64,000 bases of DNA. It comes from Polaribacter pectinis (lineage in GTDB: Bacteria; Bacteroidota; Bacteroidia; Flavobacteriales; Flavobacteriaceae). Location of the stretch: assembly GCF_014352875.1 (NCBI RefSeq), contig NZ_CP060695.1:2759501-2823500 (forward strand), written 5' to 3'. Shown here piece by piece: positions 44,354-53,637 of the stretch. The position numbers and the translations under genes are program-made. The notes under the pieces are model-generated. The model was not told the origin of the DNA. It did not search any database and was given only the letters and a program-made list of their open reading frames with translations. Each line of letters starts with the position of its first letter. Position 1 is the first letter of the stretch.

Positions 44354-46874
44354 ATTCAACCTTTTTTTTATCAGTTTTTTATTGATAATAAGTGTTTCTT
44401 TTGGACAAAATTCTACAGAAAAAGTAGCACTTTCTTCTCTATTAATATCGCTTGAAAAAACCTATGATATTAAATTTTCTTATTCTGATACTGATGTAAA
44501 AGATATTATTATAAGCAGACCAAAAAAAGGAATTACTATTGACAAATTACTGTCTTTTTTAAACGAAGAAACTTTTTTACAATTTAAAACTTTAGATAAT
44601 AGATATGTAACCGTTTCTTTTTTAAATAAGTTTATTTCTATCTGTGGAACAGTTTTAGAAGCAAAAACATTAGCGCCTTTGTTACTTTCTTCAGTAAAAG
44701 TAAATGGGTATAAAATAGGTACAACAACTAATGATAATGGAGAATTTTTTCTAAAAGATGTTCCTGTTAATTCAACAATAAGTATTTCTTTTATCGGGTT
44801 TAAAACAGCAAAAATTTCTGTGAAAGAATTGTTTTCTAACAATAAATGCAAACAATTATTTTTAGAAGAAGATTCAGAAGAATTATCTGAAGTAACCGTT
44901 GCAAACTTTATAACTACAGGTTTACAAAAAGGTATTGATGGAAGTACTGTTCTTAACACAGAAAAATTCGGAATTTTACCGGGTTTAATAGAGCCAGATA
45001 TTTTAAAAACAATAAAAATTCTTCCTGGTGTAGAAAGTGTAAACGAAACTGTTTCTAATATTAATGTTAGAGGTGGTACAAACGACCAGAATTTAATGCT
45101 TTGGGATGGAATTAAAATGTATCATTCAGGTCATTTTTTTGGTCTTATTTCTGCTTACAATCCATATTTAACAAAGAAAGTTTCGGTTACAAAAAACGGA
45201 ACAAGTAGTGCATTTTCAGACGGAGTTTCATCAACCATAAATATGGAAACTTCTAATAGAATTACCAATAAACTTTCTGGTGGTGCAGGTTTTAATTTGT
45301 TAAGTGCAGATGCTTTTTTGCAAATTCCAATAAAAGAAAATTTAGAGTTTCATGTTTCTGCAAGAAGGTCTTTTACAGACCTTATAAATACACCAACTTA
45401 TAACAATTATTTCTCGAGAAGTTTTCAAGATAATTCAGTTTCTTCAAATACTTTAAATAACTCTGAATCTAACTTTTATTTCTATGATTATTCTTTAAAA
45501 GTTTTATACGATGTTAATTATAATCATGCAATAAGTGCTAATTTCATCCATATAAAAAATAATTTAGAATATACAGAACAATATACTTCTAACAATACTT
45601 CTGTTGAAGAAAATAGTGCTTTAAAACAAGAAAATTTAGGTGCTAATATTAGTTGGAATGCAGATTGGAATGCTAATTTTTCTACCAATTTTTCAGCATT
45701 CTTTTCAGATTATAAAATAAATTCTTCAGATTATAATAAAGACACAGATCAGTTTCAAACGCAGTTTAATAATGTGTTAGAAACAGAAATAAAACTAGAT
45801 TCTAAATATGAATTTTCCGATGTTTTTCATTTTTCCAATGGATTAGTTTTTAATGAAATTGGTATTAGAAATACAACTACAGTTAATGCACCAACTTTTT
45901 CTACAACGGTTAAAGATGTGCTGCTAAAAAGTGCATTCTATTCGGAATTAGAATATAAGAAAAACAATACTTATGTAAGATTTGGTGTACGTTCTAATTA
46001 CTTTCATAAGTTTAAAAAATTTATAATTGAGCCAAGAATTAACATTAGACAGAAATTAAATACTGAATTTTCTTTAAAATTAGAAGCTGAATTAAAAAAC
46101 CAAACAACGGCTCAAAAAATAGATTTTGAAGACAATTTTTTAGGAATAGAAAAAAGAAGATGGATTCTTTCTGATGATGAAAATACACCAATAGTAAAAA
46201 GTAGGCAAGCATCTTTTGGTGCAGCCTATTCTAAAAATAAATTATATGTAGATATTACTGGTTTTTATAAAAAAGTAGATGGAATTACAGCTGCAAACCA
46301 AGGATTTTACAACAATACACAAAACTTTAATTCTATTGGAAATTATGAAACCAAAGGAGTAGAATTTTTAATAAATAAACAAACTAAAAATATTAGTACT
46401 TGGGTAAGTTATACGTATTCTAAAAACGATTATACTTTTGATGTCTTTACACCGCAAACATTTTCGAATAGTTTAGATATTACACATTCTGCAAGTGCAG
46501 CTTTTAATTATAATTTTACTAAAAAATTAAAAGTTTCTTTTGGTGGTGTTATGCGTTCTGGAAAACCGTACACAAAACCTGTTGTAGGAAATGAAACTAT
46601 ACAAAATGGTAATAGAACCATTGTAAATTACGACAATCCTAACAAAGAAAGATTAGATAATTTCTTTAGAATTGATATTTCTGGAAGTTATAATTTTAAT
46701 TTTTCTGAAGTAATTAAATCTACTATTCGTCTTGGTTTTACAAACATCACAGATAGAAAAAACACTATAGATTCTTATTATGTTGTAGATAATTCTAGCG
46801 CTAATAATGTGAGAAGAGTAAATAATTATTCACTACCATTTACACCTAATTTAAGTTTTAGAGTTAATTTTTAG
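44343..46874 (+). CDS. TonB-dependent outer-membrane receptor with N-terminal signalling (STN) domain
   Basis: An 843-residue receptor taking up an unknown ligand. Signal peptide about 1-21 (ends SVSFGQ); STN-like domain about 25-85 (ISLEKTYDIKFSYSDTDVKDIIISRPKKGITIDKLLSFL); carboxypeptidase-regulatory-like domain (ICGTVLEAKTLAPLLLSSVKVNGYKIGTTTNDNGEFFL); plug (VESVNETVSNINVRGGTNDQNLMLWDGIKMY); then a barrel ending NLSFRVNF. There is no SusD partner, so a small ligand such as a siderophore, cofactor or peptide is more likely than a glycan. The ATG at 44343 is chosen over a TTG at 44313. Signalling through FecR to the sigma factor is the expected circuit. Confidence 0.9.
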   Translation: MINKFNLFFISFLLIISVSFGQNSTEKVALSSLLISLEKTYDIKFSYSDTDVKDIIISRPKKGITIDKLLSFLNEETFLQFKTLDNRYVTVSFLNKFISICGTVLEAKTLAPLLLSSVKVNGYKIGTTTNDNGEFFLKDVPVNSTISISFIGFKTAKISVKELFSNNKCKQLFLEEDSEELSEVTVANFITTGLQKGIDGSTVLNTEKFGILPGLIEPDILKTIKILPGVESVNETVSNINVRGGTNDQNLMLWDGIKMYHSGHFFGLISAYNPYLTKKVSVTKNGTSSAFSDGVSSTINMETSNRITNKLSGGAGFNLLSADAFLQIPIKENLEFHVSARRSFTDLINTPTYNNYFSRSFQDNSVSSNTLNNSESNFYFYDYSLKVLYDVNYNHAISANFIHIKNNLEYTEQYTSNNTSVEENSALKQENLGANISWNADWNANFSTNFSAFFSDYKINSSDYNKDTDQFQTQFNNVLETEIKLDSKYEFSDVFHFSNGLVFNEIGIRNTTTVNAPTFSTTVKDVLLKSAFYSELEYKKNNTYVRFGVRSNYFHKFKKFIIEPRINIRQKLNTEFSLKLEAELKNQTTAQKIDFEDNFLGIEKRRWILSDDENTPIVKSRQASFGAAYSKNKLYVDITGFYKKVDGITAANQGFYNNTQNFNSIGNYETKGVEFLINKQTKNISTWVSYTYSKNDYTFDVFTPQTFSNSLDITHSASAAFNYNFTKKLKVSFGGVMRSGKPYTKPVVGNETIQNGNRTIVNYDNPNKERLDNFFRIDISGSYNFNFSEVIKSTIRLGFTNITDRKNTIDSYYVVDNSSANNVRRVNNYSLPFTPNLSFRVNF

Positions 46875-46882
46875 AAGAAAAA

Positions 46883-47056
46883 CTATTCTTTCTTTTTCTT
46901 ATAATTATCAAAATATAAGGCACCTAACAAACTAGCTCCAATAACAATTCCTCCTAAAGCATCAAAAACTTTTTGACCTTTAAAAATAGCATATAAAGAG
47001 AAAAAAATAGAGGCAATACTTATTACTATAATAAAATATTGAAGTGGTTTACTCAT
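46883..47056 (-). CDS. Small two-helix membrane protein
   Basis: A 57-residue frame translated by hand: MSKPLQYFIIVISIASIFFSLYAIF (helix 1), KGQKVFDA, LGGIVIGASLLGALYF (helix 2), then the basic tail DNYKKKKE. The layout resembles small conserved flavobacterial inner-membrane proteins. It converges on the TonB receptor with an 8-base gap and is 9 bases downstream of the ElaA-like gene. Function unknown. Confidence 0.65.
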   Translation of the reverse strand: MSKPLQYFIIVISIASIFFSLYAIFKGQKVFDALGGIVIGASLLGALYFDNYKKKKE

Positions 47057-47065
47057 AATTAACTT

Positions 47066-47506
47066 TTAGTTTTTATCCATTCTAATATGAGGAATTCCAT
47101 CTTCTAAATACTCCTCTCCTATTTTTACAAATCCGTGAGATTCATAGAATTTTTTTAAATATACTTGTGCAGAAATAGTAATTTTATCAACTTTAAAATG
47201 ATTTTCTACTGCTTTTATAGAAGCTTTCATTAAATCGTGTCCAAAACCATATTTACGTTCTTCAGCTGCTACTACTACTCTACCAATACTAGCATTATCA
47301 AAATAATCTCCTGGTTTAAAAATACGTGTATACGCAACTATTCTATCTTTTTTTCTACCAAAAACATGTAAAGATTTTTGATCTTTAAAATCTACATCTT
47401 GATATACACAATCTTGTTCCACCACAAAGACTTCTGAACGTAATTGAAGAATTTCGTATAATTCAGTTGTATTTAATTCAGAAAAAGATTTTACTTGAAA
47501 CTCCAT
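47066..47506 (-). CDS. ElaA-type GNAT N-acetyltransferase
   Basis: A 146-residue GNAT protein of the ElaA group. LYEILQLRSEVFVVEQDCVYQDVDFKDQKSLHVFG is the family-specific N-terminal block; IGRVVVAAEERKYGFGHDLMKASI contains the acetyl-CoA loop and ITISAQVYLKKFYESHGFVKIGEEYLEDGIPHIRM the C-terminal block. Start at 47506 shares one base with the rpiB stop (TAATG). A four-codon longer frame is not preferred. Confidence 0.85.
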   Translation of the reverse strand: MEFQVKSFSELNTTELYEILQLRSEVFVVEQDCVYQDVDFKDQKSLHVFGRKKDRIVAYTRIFKPGDYFDNASIGRVVVAAEERKYGFGHDLMKASIKAVENHFKVDKITISAQVYLKKFYESHGFVKIGEEYLEDGIPHIRMDKN

Positions 47507-47940
47507 TAACAAGCACAAGAAATTTTATCTACTCTTGTTGCGTGTCTTCCACCTTCAAACTCTGTAGAAAGAAAAACATCTACAAAACTAATAGCTTGTT
47601 GTAAAGACACAAAACGTGCAGGAATCGTTAAAACGTTTGCATTATTATGTTGTCTTGTTAATTCTACTAATTCTTTATTCCAACACAAAGCAGCTCTAAT
47701 TCCTTGGTGTTTATTAGCTGTCATTTGTGCGCCATTTCCAGAACCACATAAAATAATACCTAATTCGGCTTTACCAGATTCTACAGCATCTGCTGTTGGA
47801 TGAATTGCATCTGGGTAATCCATAGAACCATTTGAATCAGTTCCAAAATTTAAGACTTTATAGCCTTTTTCTTCTAAATGTTTTATAATTTCGAACTTGT
47901 ATTCTGTTCCTGCGTGATCATTACCAATGGCAATTGTCAT
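47506..47940 (-). CDS. rpiB: Ribose-5-phosphate isomerase B
   Basis: It interconverts ribose 5-phosphate and ribulose 5-phosphate in the pentose phosphate pathway. The 144-residue protein has IAIGNDHAGTEYKFEIIKHLEEKGY (3-27), VLNFGTDSNGSMDYPDAIHPTADAVESGKAELGIILCGSGNGAQMTANKHQGIRAALCW with the catalytic Cys in LCGSGNG, and RHNNANVLTIPARFV-like QHNNANVLTIPARF. Confidence 0.95.
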   Translation of the reverse strand: MTIAIGNDHAGTEYKFEIIKHLEEKGYKVLNFGTDSNGSMDYPDAIHPTADAVESGKAELGIILCGSGNGAQMTANKHQGIRAALCWNKELVELTRQHNNANVLTIPARFVSLQQAISFVDVFLSTEFEGGRHATRVDKISCAC

Positions 47941-48567
47941 AATAAGTTGATTTTAATTGAATTATCTGCCACAAAAATATAGAATTTTATGGTTATGAAC
48001 AGTTATAAACATCTTAAAATTTAGCTTTTTTAATAACTCTTTAATCTTTAAACTTTTAGCGTTTAAAGAGAATGTTAAGAAGTTGTAATGAGAAACTCGT
48101 AACTTTATTTGGTGATTCTAATTATTATTACAATACAGCGAGTCTTATGACATACACAACTTTTTTTATTGATTTTTGATAAAAGTTTATCAACATAAAA
48201 TTTACAATTTGTTTACATAGAATACAATGTTAGTTATTCATAAAAATAGGTTAATAGCTGTTTATAACTTTTGTTAATAACTGTATTTTAAGATTGATTT
48301 CTAACCTTTTAAATACCTCATAAAATGTAGATGTTTTTTAATAACTCATTAATTAAAACAAAAAGAGATTTTTTTATAGTAGCTATTCACACACTATTAT
48401 AAACACCATTGTTTTTTAAAATTTATTAAAAGGAAAAATTATTATAATATAGAATGTTGATAAGTATGAAAACTTCAAAAAAAATAATGAAATGAATTTA
48501 AGAAAATAGCAAGATTAGCGTCAAAAAATAAATTAAGAGAGAAAAAGTAAGAAAGTTTCAGAAAAAT
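47941..48567. other. Gene-free AT-rich region rich in DnaA-box-like 9-mers: candidate replication origin
   Basis: No credible gene lies in these 627 bases. Within 47993-48463 I find eight 9-mers close to the DnaA box TTATNCACA: TTATGAACA (47993), TTATAAACA (48003), TTATCAACA (48187), TTATTCATA (48234), TTATTAACA (minus, 48272-48280), CTATTCACA (48383), TTATAAACA (48397) and TTATCAACA (minus, 48455-48463). A perfect palindrome TTGATAAA-AG-TTTATCAA (48176-48193) includes one of them. Long A/T tracts separate the sites. In such AT-rich DNA some matches are expected by chance. Confidence 0.45.
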
Positions 48568-48741
48568 TTAAACCGTTTTTTTTTCCGCTTTTAAAATATA
48601 TAAAGTGTCTTTATGAACTTCTACAGTTTGGTTGGTATTTTCAGTTTTATTCAAAGAAGTATTTATAGTAATTACAGTAATAAAGATTCCTGTAAGAAAT
48701 ATAAAGGCGAATAAAGCGATAATTTTACGTAGATTTTTCAT
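48568..48741 (-). CDS. Small single-pass membrane protein
   Basis: A 57-residue product, MKNLRKIIALFAFIFLTGIFITVITI (helix about 7-26), then a polar extracytoplasmic segment NTSLNKTENTNQTVEVHKDTLYILKAEKKTV. It has a proper ATG and TAA, coding-like composition and a short, plausible layout. No family recognised. It borders the candidate origin. Confidence 0.55.
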   Translation of the reverse strand: MKNLRKIIALFAFIFLTGIFITVITINTSLNKTENTNQTVEVHKDTLYILKAEKKTV

Positions 48742-48822
48742 CTTAATAAATAACTTCTTTCTATAAAGACGTTTTAAATTAAGAAACGTTACACTAAAAT
48801 TAAGATTTTTTTAACATTTAAG

Positions 48823-49752
48823 TTAATTCATAATAAAGTTAATCGCTTTTTCAATAATTTCAACAGAAACTGCTCCAGCTCCAATCAATTCTCCATCTGC
48901 TTGTATAAATGGTTTTTCGGTTTGTGGAATTACTGTAATCTGTTTCGTTTTATAAGTTTCCACTTTTTTATGATGCACAATTTTTCCAGAATATAACTTC
49001 GGAAGATTCAAAACCAAATCGAAAAAAGTAAGGTTTTTAGCGATGGTAATATCTAATAAACCATCAGAAGGGTTTACATTTTCTGTGAATTGCATTCCAC
49101 CACCAGAAAATTTACAAATGCCGAAAATTGTCATCAAACAATTGGTTTCAATCACTTTATCATCAAAATTAATTTTAAATATTGATTTTTTATAGAACAA
49201 CAAACCATAAATTCCGGCTAATAAATAAGAAATTGAACCAAACTTTTTTAAAGATTTTAGTTTGTTAACAATATAACCATCATAACCTAAACCAGCGACA
49301 TTATTAAAATAAGTAAGTTTATTATCCGCAGTTTTTAGAACACCAATATCTTGTAGAATTATATTCTTTTTAGAGATAATTTCTATAGATTTTTCAATAT
49401 TATTAGGAATATTATAGGTCTTTATCCAATCGTTTCCTGTTCCTAAAGGAATTACACCAATAGTTAGTTCGGAAGTTTTTACATACCTTTGCAACATTAT
49501 TCCGTTAACTACATTGTGTAGTGTTCCATCTCCACCAACGGAAATAATGTTTCTAAACCCTTTTTTGATAGCGTTTTGTACCAAATCAACCTCGTGTTTA
49601 GAGAATTGTGTAAAAGCAAAAGAATAGTCTAAATTCTTGTGTTTTAAGTTTTGTTGAATTTCCTTCCATTGTTTAGAAAAATCGCCATTACCAGAAGTAG
49701 AGTTTGCAATTATAAACCAAGAATTAATATTGATTTTATCAATATGAGACAT
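48823..49752 (-). CDS. Diacylglycerol kinase-family lipid kinase (YegS-like)
   Basis: A 309-residue enzyme of the DAGK/sphingosine kinase superfamily. WFIIANSTSGNGDFSKQWKEI, NIISVGGDGTLHNVVNGI (ATP-site GGDGT) and IGVIPLGTGNDWIKTY are the three hallmark motifs, followed by the second beta domain with FSGGGMQFTENVNPSDGLLDITI. Likely phosphorylates a membrane lipid. I start it at the ATG at 49752 (MSHIDK), because the 16-residue extension from 49800 is hydrophobic and not family-like. Confidence 0.88.
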   Translation of the reverse strand: MSHIDKININSWFIIANSTSGNGDFSKQWKEIQQNLKHKNLDYSFAFTQFSKHEVDLVQNAIKKGFRNIISVGGDGTLHNVVNGIMLQRYVKTSELTIGVIPLGTGNDWIKTYNIPNNIEKSIEIISKKNIILQDIGVLKTADNKLTYFNNVAGLGYDGYIVNKLKSLKKFGSISYLLAGIYGLLFYKKSIFKINFDDKVIETNCLMTIFGICKFSGGGMQFTENVNPSDGLLDITIAKNLTFFDLVLNLPKLYSGKIVHHKKVETYKTKQITVIPQTEKPFIQADGELIGAGAVSVEIIEKAINFIMN

Positions 49753-49863
49753 AAAAAATAAATTAATAAACAAGCAAAGTACAAAATTGAATCGTAACAA
49801 TTAATTAATAAGATTCAAGAGAATAAATACTATTTTAGTATCGTATTAAATACAAAATTATAA

Positions 49864-52083
49864 ATGACAAAAAAGAAGAAAAAAATATATAAAAAGAAAG
49901 GAAAAGTTGTAAAAGATTTAACTAAAAATATATTCAGAATTTTAAATGAAGACAGTAGTAGGTTCTTCAATTATAAACAAATAGCTTCAAAATTAAAAAT
50001 TGAAGATACTGATGGGAAAAATCAGGTTATTAAAAAGTTAGCAGAATTAACTGCTACCAAAAAAATTAAAGAAGTAGACAGAGGAAAGTTTCAAATTAAT
50101 GAAGATAGAAAGTATTCTATTGGAACATTAGATGTTACTTCAAACGGAAATGGATATTTTATAACAGACGATTATGAAAACGATGTTTTTATTCCAAATA
50201 TTAACCTAGGTAAGGGTTTACATGGCGATGTTGTAAGAGCTTATGTTTACAAACGTAAGCGAAGTAACAAGTTAGAAGCCGATGTTGTAGAAATTATAGA
50301 ACGTGCAAAAACAGAGTTTGTAGGTGTTTTACAGAAGAATAAAAATTTCGGATTTGTAATTTGCGACAACCATAAAATGTATGCAGATATTTTTATTTCT
50401 GAAAACAAGATGAATGGCGCAGAACATGGAGACAAAGTGCAAGCTACTATTCAAGATTGGCCAGAAAACTCTAAAAATCCGTTTGGAAAAATCACGACAG
50501 TTTTAGGAAAACCTGGAGACCATAATACAGAAATGCATTCTATTTTATTAGAATACGATTTGCCTTATGAATTTGAACCAGAAGTAGAAAAAGAAGCGCA
50601 AAATTTAGAATTAGAAATTACAAAAGAGGAAATTGGTAAGCGTAGAGATATGCGTAAAGATTTAACTTTTACGATAGATCCAAAAGACGCAAAAGATTTT
50701 GATGATGCATTATCATTTACAAAATTAGAAAATGGTAATTTCGAAGTAGGAATTCATATTGCAGATGTTTCGCATTATTTACAGCCAAAAACTATTTTAG
50801 ATGATGAAGCTTATGATCGAGCAACATCTGTTTATTTAGTGGATAGAGTAGTGCCAATGTTGCCAGAAATGTTGAGTAATGGTGTTTGTTCTTTAAGACC
50901 AAATGAAGAAAAATTAACTTTTTCAGCTGTTTTTGAAATCAACCAGAAAGCACAAATTGTTAATGAATGGTTTGGTAGAACTGTAACGTATTCAGACCAA
51001 CGTTTCGCGTATGAAGAAGCACAAGATATTATAGAAAATGTAACGTTGTCAGACGATGTTCAACCTTATACAATGCCAGCTGATATTTCTATTATTGACG
51101 AGGAATATACAGTTACTCCAGAAGTGGTAGAAGCAACTTTACAATTAGATAAATTGGCAAAAATTCTTCGTAAAAAGAGAATGAAACAAGGTGCAATTTC
51201 TTTTGATAGAGTAGAAGTGAAGTTCAATTTAGATGAAGAAGCAAATCCAGTGGGTGTTTTCTTTAAAACGTCTAAAGATGCTAATAAATTAATTGAAGAA
51301 TTTATGTTATTAGCTAATAGAAAAGTGGCAGAATTTATTGGAAGATCTAAAGGAAAACCATCAGGAAAAACGTTTATTTATAGAGTTCATGATGAGCCAA
51401 ATGAAGAAAAATTAGCTTCTTTAGAAAATATTATTGGTAAATTCGGTTATAAAATAGATACAACTACAAAAGCATCAACCTCAGATTCTTTAAATCAGCT
51501 TTTAAGTGATGTAAATGGAAAAGCAGAATCGAATATGATTGAAACGCTTGCTATTAGAACCATGTCTAAAGCAGTATATACCACTAAAAATATTGGACAT
51601 TATGGATTGGCTTTTGACTATTACAGTCATTTTACGTCACCAATTAGACGTTATCCAGATGTTATGACACATAGATTGCTTCAACATTATTTAGATGGAG
51701 GAGAGACGCCAAAAGCAGATCCTTATGAAGAAAAATGTAAACACTCTTCTAATAGAGAAGAATTGGCTTCTAAAGCAGAACGTTCTTCTATAAAGTATAT
51801 GCAAGTGAAATACATGCAAGATCATAAAGATGAAGTATTTGATGGTGTAATTACAGGTGTTACAGAATGGGGAATTTATGTAGAAATTACAGCCAATAAA
51901 TGTGAAGGAATGGTTAGAATTAGAGATATAAAAAGCGATTATTATATTTTTGATGAAAAACAATATGCAATTATTGGGCAATCCACTAAAAACATGTATC
52001 AATTAGGAGATGATGTAAAAGTTCAGGTAAAAAAGACCGATTTAGAACGTAAACATTTAGATTTTAATTTGATTGAAGAATAA
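49864..52083 (+). CDS. rnr: Ribonuclease R
   Basis: A 739-residue 3'-to-5' exoribonuclease for structured RNA and quality control. The lysine-rich start is followed by a winged helix, two cold-shock domains (SIGTLDVTSNGNGYFITDD and FVGVLQKNKNFGFVICDN), and the RNB domain with LTFTIDPKDAKDFDDALSF (catalytic Asp residues), HIADVSHYLQP and YGLAFDYYSHFTSPIRRYPDVMTHRLLQHYLDG. A C-terminal S1 domain (FDGVITGVTEWGIYVEI) ends it. ATACTA-TTT-TAGTAT at 49827-49841 is a small palindrome upstream that may be regulatory. Confidence 0.96.
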   Translation: MTKKKKKIYKKKGKVVKDLTKNIFRILNEDSSRFFNYKQIASKLKIEDTDGKNQVIKKLAELTATKKIKEVDRGKFQINEDRKYSIGTLDVTSNGNGYFITDDYENDVFIPNINLGKGLHGDVVRAYVYKRKRSNKLEADVVEIIERAKTEFVGVLQKNKNFGFVICDNHKMYADIFISENKMNGAEHGDKVQATIQDWPENSKNPFGKITTVLGKPGDHNTEMHSILLEYDLPYEFEPEVEKEAQNLELEITKEEIGKRRDMRKDLTFTIDPKDAKDFDDALSFTKLENGNFEVGIHIADVSHYLQPKTILDDEAYDRATSVYLVDRVVPMLPEMLSNGVCSLRPNEEKLTFSAVFEINQKAQIVNEWFGRTVTYSDQRFAYEEAQDIIENVTLSDDVQPYTMPADISIIDEEYTVTPEVVEATLQLDKLAKILRKKRMKQGAISFDRVEVKFNLDEEANPVGVFFKTSKDANKLIEEFMLLANRKVAEFIGRSKGKPSGKTFIYRVHDEPNEEKLASLENIIGKFGYKIDTTTKASTSDSLNQLLSDVNGKAESNMIETLAIRTMSKAVYTTKNIGHYGLAFDYYSHFTSPIRRYPDVMTHRLLQHYLDGGETPKADPYEEKCKHSSNREELASKAERSSIKYMQVKYMQDHKDEVFDGVITGVTEWGIYVEITANKCEGMVRIRDIKSDYYIFDEKQYAIIGQSTKNMYQLGDDVKVQVKKTDLERKHLDFNLIEE

Positions 52084-52094
52084 AAAATTAAAAA

Positions 52095-52418
52095 ATGATT
52101 TTAACAACAACACATAACATAGAAGGTTTTAAAATAGTAGATTATTTAGGTATTGTAACTGGTACAGCTTACGATTCCAGTTATTATTCAAATGGAACAA
52201 AAATGTCTTTTAAAGATATGTTTAGCATGTCTAAATATTATGAAAAATATACTTTAGGTCTAGAGGCTATTAAAGAAAAAGCATTTCAGAATTTAAAAGA
52301 CAATGCTTTAAAATTAGGTGCAAATGCAGTTGTAGGAATTCAATTAGATGTAGAGCCTTTGGCAAATTCATCAACTTTATTAGTTTCAATTACAGGAACT
52401 GCTGTAAAAGCTGAATAA
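52095..52418 (+). CDS. YbjQ-family (DUF74) protein
   Basis: A 107-residue protein with TTTHNIEGFKIVDYLGIVTGTAYDSSYYSNG and ALKLGANAVVGIQLDVEPLANSSTLLVSITGTAVKA, the two conserved blocks of the YbjQ pentameric family formerly called heavy-metal binding. Biological role unknown. It follows rnr by 11 bases and probably shares its message. Confidence 0.88.
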   Translation: MILTTTHNIEGFKIVDYLGIVTGTAYDSSYYSNGTKMSFKDMFSMSKYYEKYTLGLEAIKEKAFQNLKDNALKLGANAVVGIQLDVEPLANSSTLLVSITGTAVKAE

Positions 52419-52511
52419 CATTATTTTAACGATATTCGCACAATAAAAACTAGTAATAACCTTTATAGTGGTATAATTTTTGAATAAAGATTATCAACTA
52501 AACCTTTTAAA

Positions 52512-53201
52512 ATGAAAAATTTAGCTTTTTTAACCCTTTTATTTGTTGCATTTTTAACAAATGCACAAACAACAGTTACTAAAAATTTAGGCGATTATAA
52601 TACTCTAAAAGTATATAATGGAATAGAAGTAGAGCTTGTAAAATCATCTGACCAAAAGTTAGAAATTACTGGCGATAAATCTGAAATGGTAAAAATTAAA
52701 AATGTAGATAATACCTTAAAATTATCTTTACCTTTTTCTTTAAAACCAGAAGATAATTCTGCAAATGGTAAAATATTAATAAAAATATTTTACAATAAAA
52801 ATATCGATATTATTGATGCAAATGAAGGAGCAACCATTACTGGTAAGGATTTTAACCAAGATAAAATAGAAGTAAATGCACAAGAAAGAGCATTTATCAA
52901 CTTAACTTTAACAACAAAAGAACTTAAAGTAAGATCCTCTTCTGGAGGAATTATAAAACTTTCTGGAACAACAACTAACCAAGAAGTAGATGTAGATTTA
53001 TATGGAATTTACCATGGTTTTAATATGAAATCTTCTAATAATTCTAACGTAAAAGCAGGTACAGGCGCTAAAGCAGAAATTTTAGCTGATACAAAGTTAA
53101 ATGCAACAGTTAGTTTTGGAGGTTCTATATTTTACAAAGGAAATGCTGAAGTTGTTAAAGATAAAAAAGTAATTGGAGGTATTATTCAAAAAAGAAATTA
53201 A
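52512..53201 (+). CDS. GIN-domain (DUF2807) exported protein
   Basis: A 229-residue protein with signal peptide (1-18, FLTNAQ) and a right-handed beta-solenoid-like GIN domain. Typical segments are TKNLGDYNTLKVYNGIEVELVKSSDQKLEITGDKSEMVKIKNVDNTLKLSLP and the regular repeats INLTLTTKELKVRSSSGGIIKLSGTTTNQEVDVDLYGIYHGFNMKSSNNSNVKAGTGAKAEI. The domain is called putative auto-transporter adhesin head; a surface role is inferred. Function otherwise unknown. Confidence 0.82.
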   Translation: MKNLAFLTLLFVAFLTNAQTTVTKNLGDYNTLKVYNGIEVELVKSSDQKLEITGDKSEMVKIKNVDNTLKLSLPFSLKPEDNSANGKILIKIFYNKNIDIIDANEGATITGKDFNQDKIEVNAQERAFINLTLTTKELKVRSSSGGIIKLSGTTTNQEVDVDLYGIYHGFNMKSSNNSNVKAGTGAKAEILADTKLNATVSFGGSIFYKGNAEVVKDKKVIGGIIQKRN

Positions 53202-53228
53202 CAAATAGTACTGTTATACCCTTTTTTG

Positions 53229-53236
53229 TATCTTTG
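53229..53236 (+). promoter_or_regulatory. Minus-7 element upstream of tatA
   Basis: TATCTTTG, a perfect TAnnTTTG match, 20 bases before the tatA ATG. No TTG at the right distance is evident. Confidence 0.4.
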
Positions 53237-53256
53237 TAGTAATAAATTTAGAAATT

Positions 53257-53445
53257 ATGAATAGTCTATATATATTTTTCGGAATGATTGGTGGACCACA
53301 AATTATTATTATTGTTGTGGTTATTTTATTATTATTTGGTGGTAGAAAAATACCAGAATTAATGAGAGGTTTAGGAAGTGGAATTAAAGAATTTAAAAAC
53401 GCTGCTAAAGAAGAACCTGAAGAAAAATTAGAAGAAAAAAAATAG
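53257..53445 (+). CDS. tatA: Twin-arginine translocase subunit TatA/E
   Basis: A 62-residue pore-forming subunit of the Tat pathway. A short N-terminus is followed by the helix [47 protein letters not shown]: the hinge F-G-x-x-K-I-P-E-L and the amphipathic helix G-x-G-I-K-E-F-K are diagnostic. tatC is not nearby. Confidence 0.95.
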   Translation: MNSLYIFFGMIGGPQIIIIVVVILLLFGGRKIPELMRGLGSGIKEFKNAAKEEPEEKLEEKK

Positions 53446-53473
53446 TTTTTTAAACTAGTATTTTAAAAATATA

Positions 53474-53503
53474 AAAGCTCTATTGTATATACAATAGAGC
53501 TTT
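53474..53503. terminator. Perfect-palindrome terminator after tatA
   Basis: AAAGCTCTATTGTA and its exact complement TACAATAGAGCTTT, separated by TA, form a 30-base palindrome 28 bases after the tatA stop. A T-rich tail follows on the plus strand. Confidence 0.8.
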
Positions 53504-53637
53504 ATTTTTGAAATAAATAAATCCCCCAATTTATCCAATTTCTTATTTTCATTCAAATATAATCCATCATAAGTCACTTATAAAAAATTTGTTTTAAAAA
53601 GGAAGAATTTAAGTATTTTTGGGATAAATGGGAAGCT

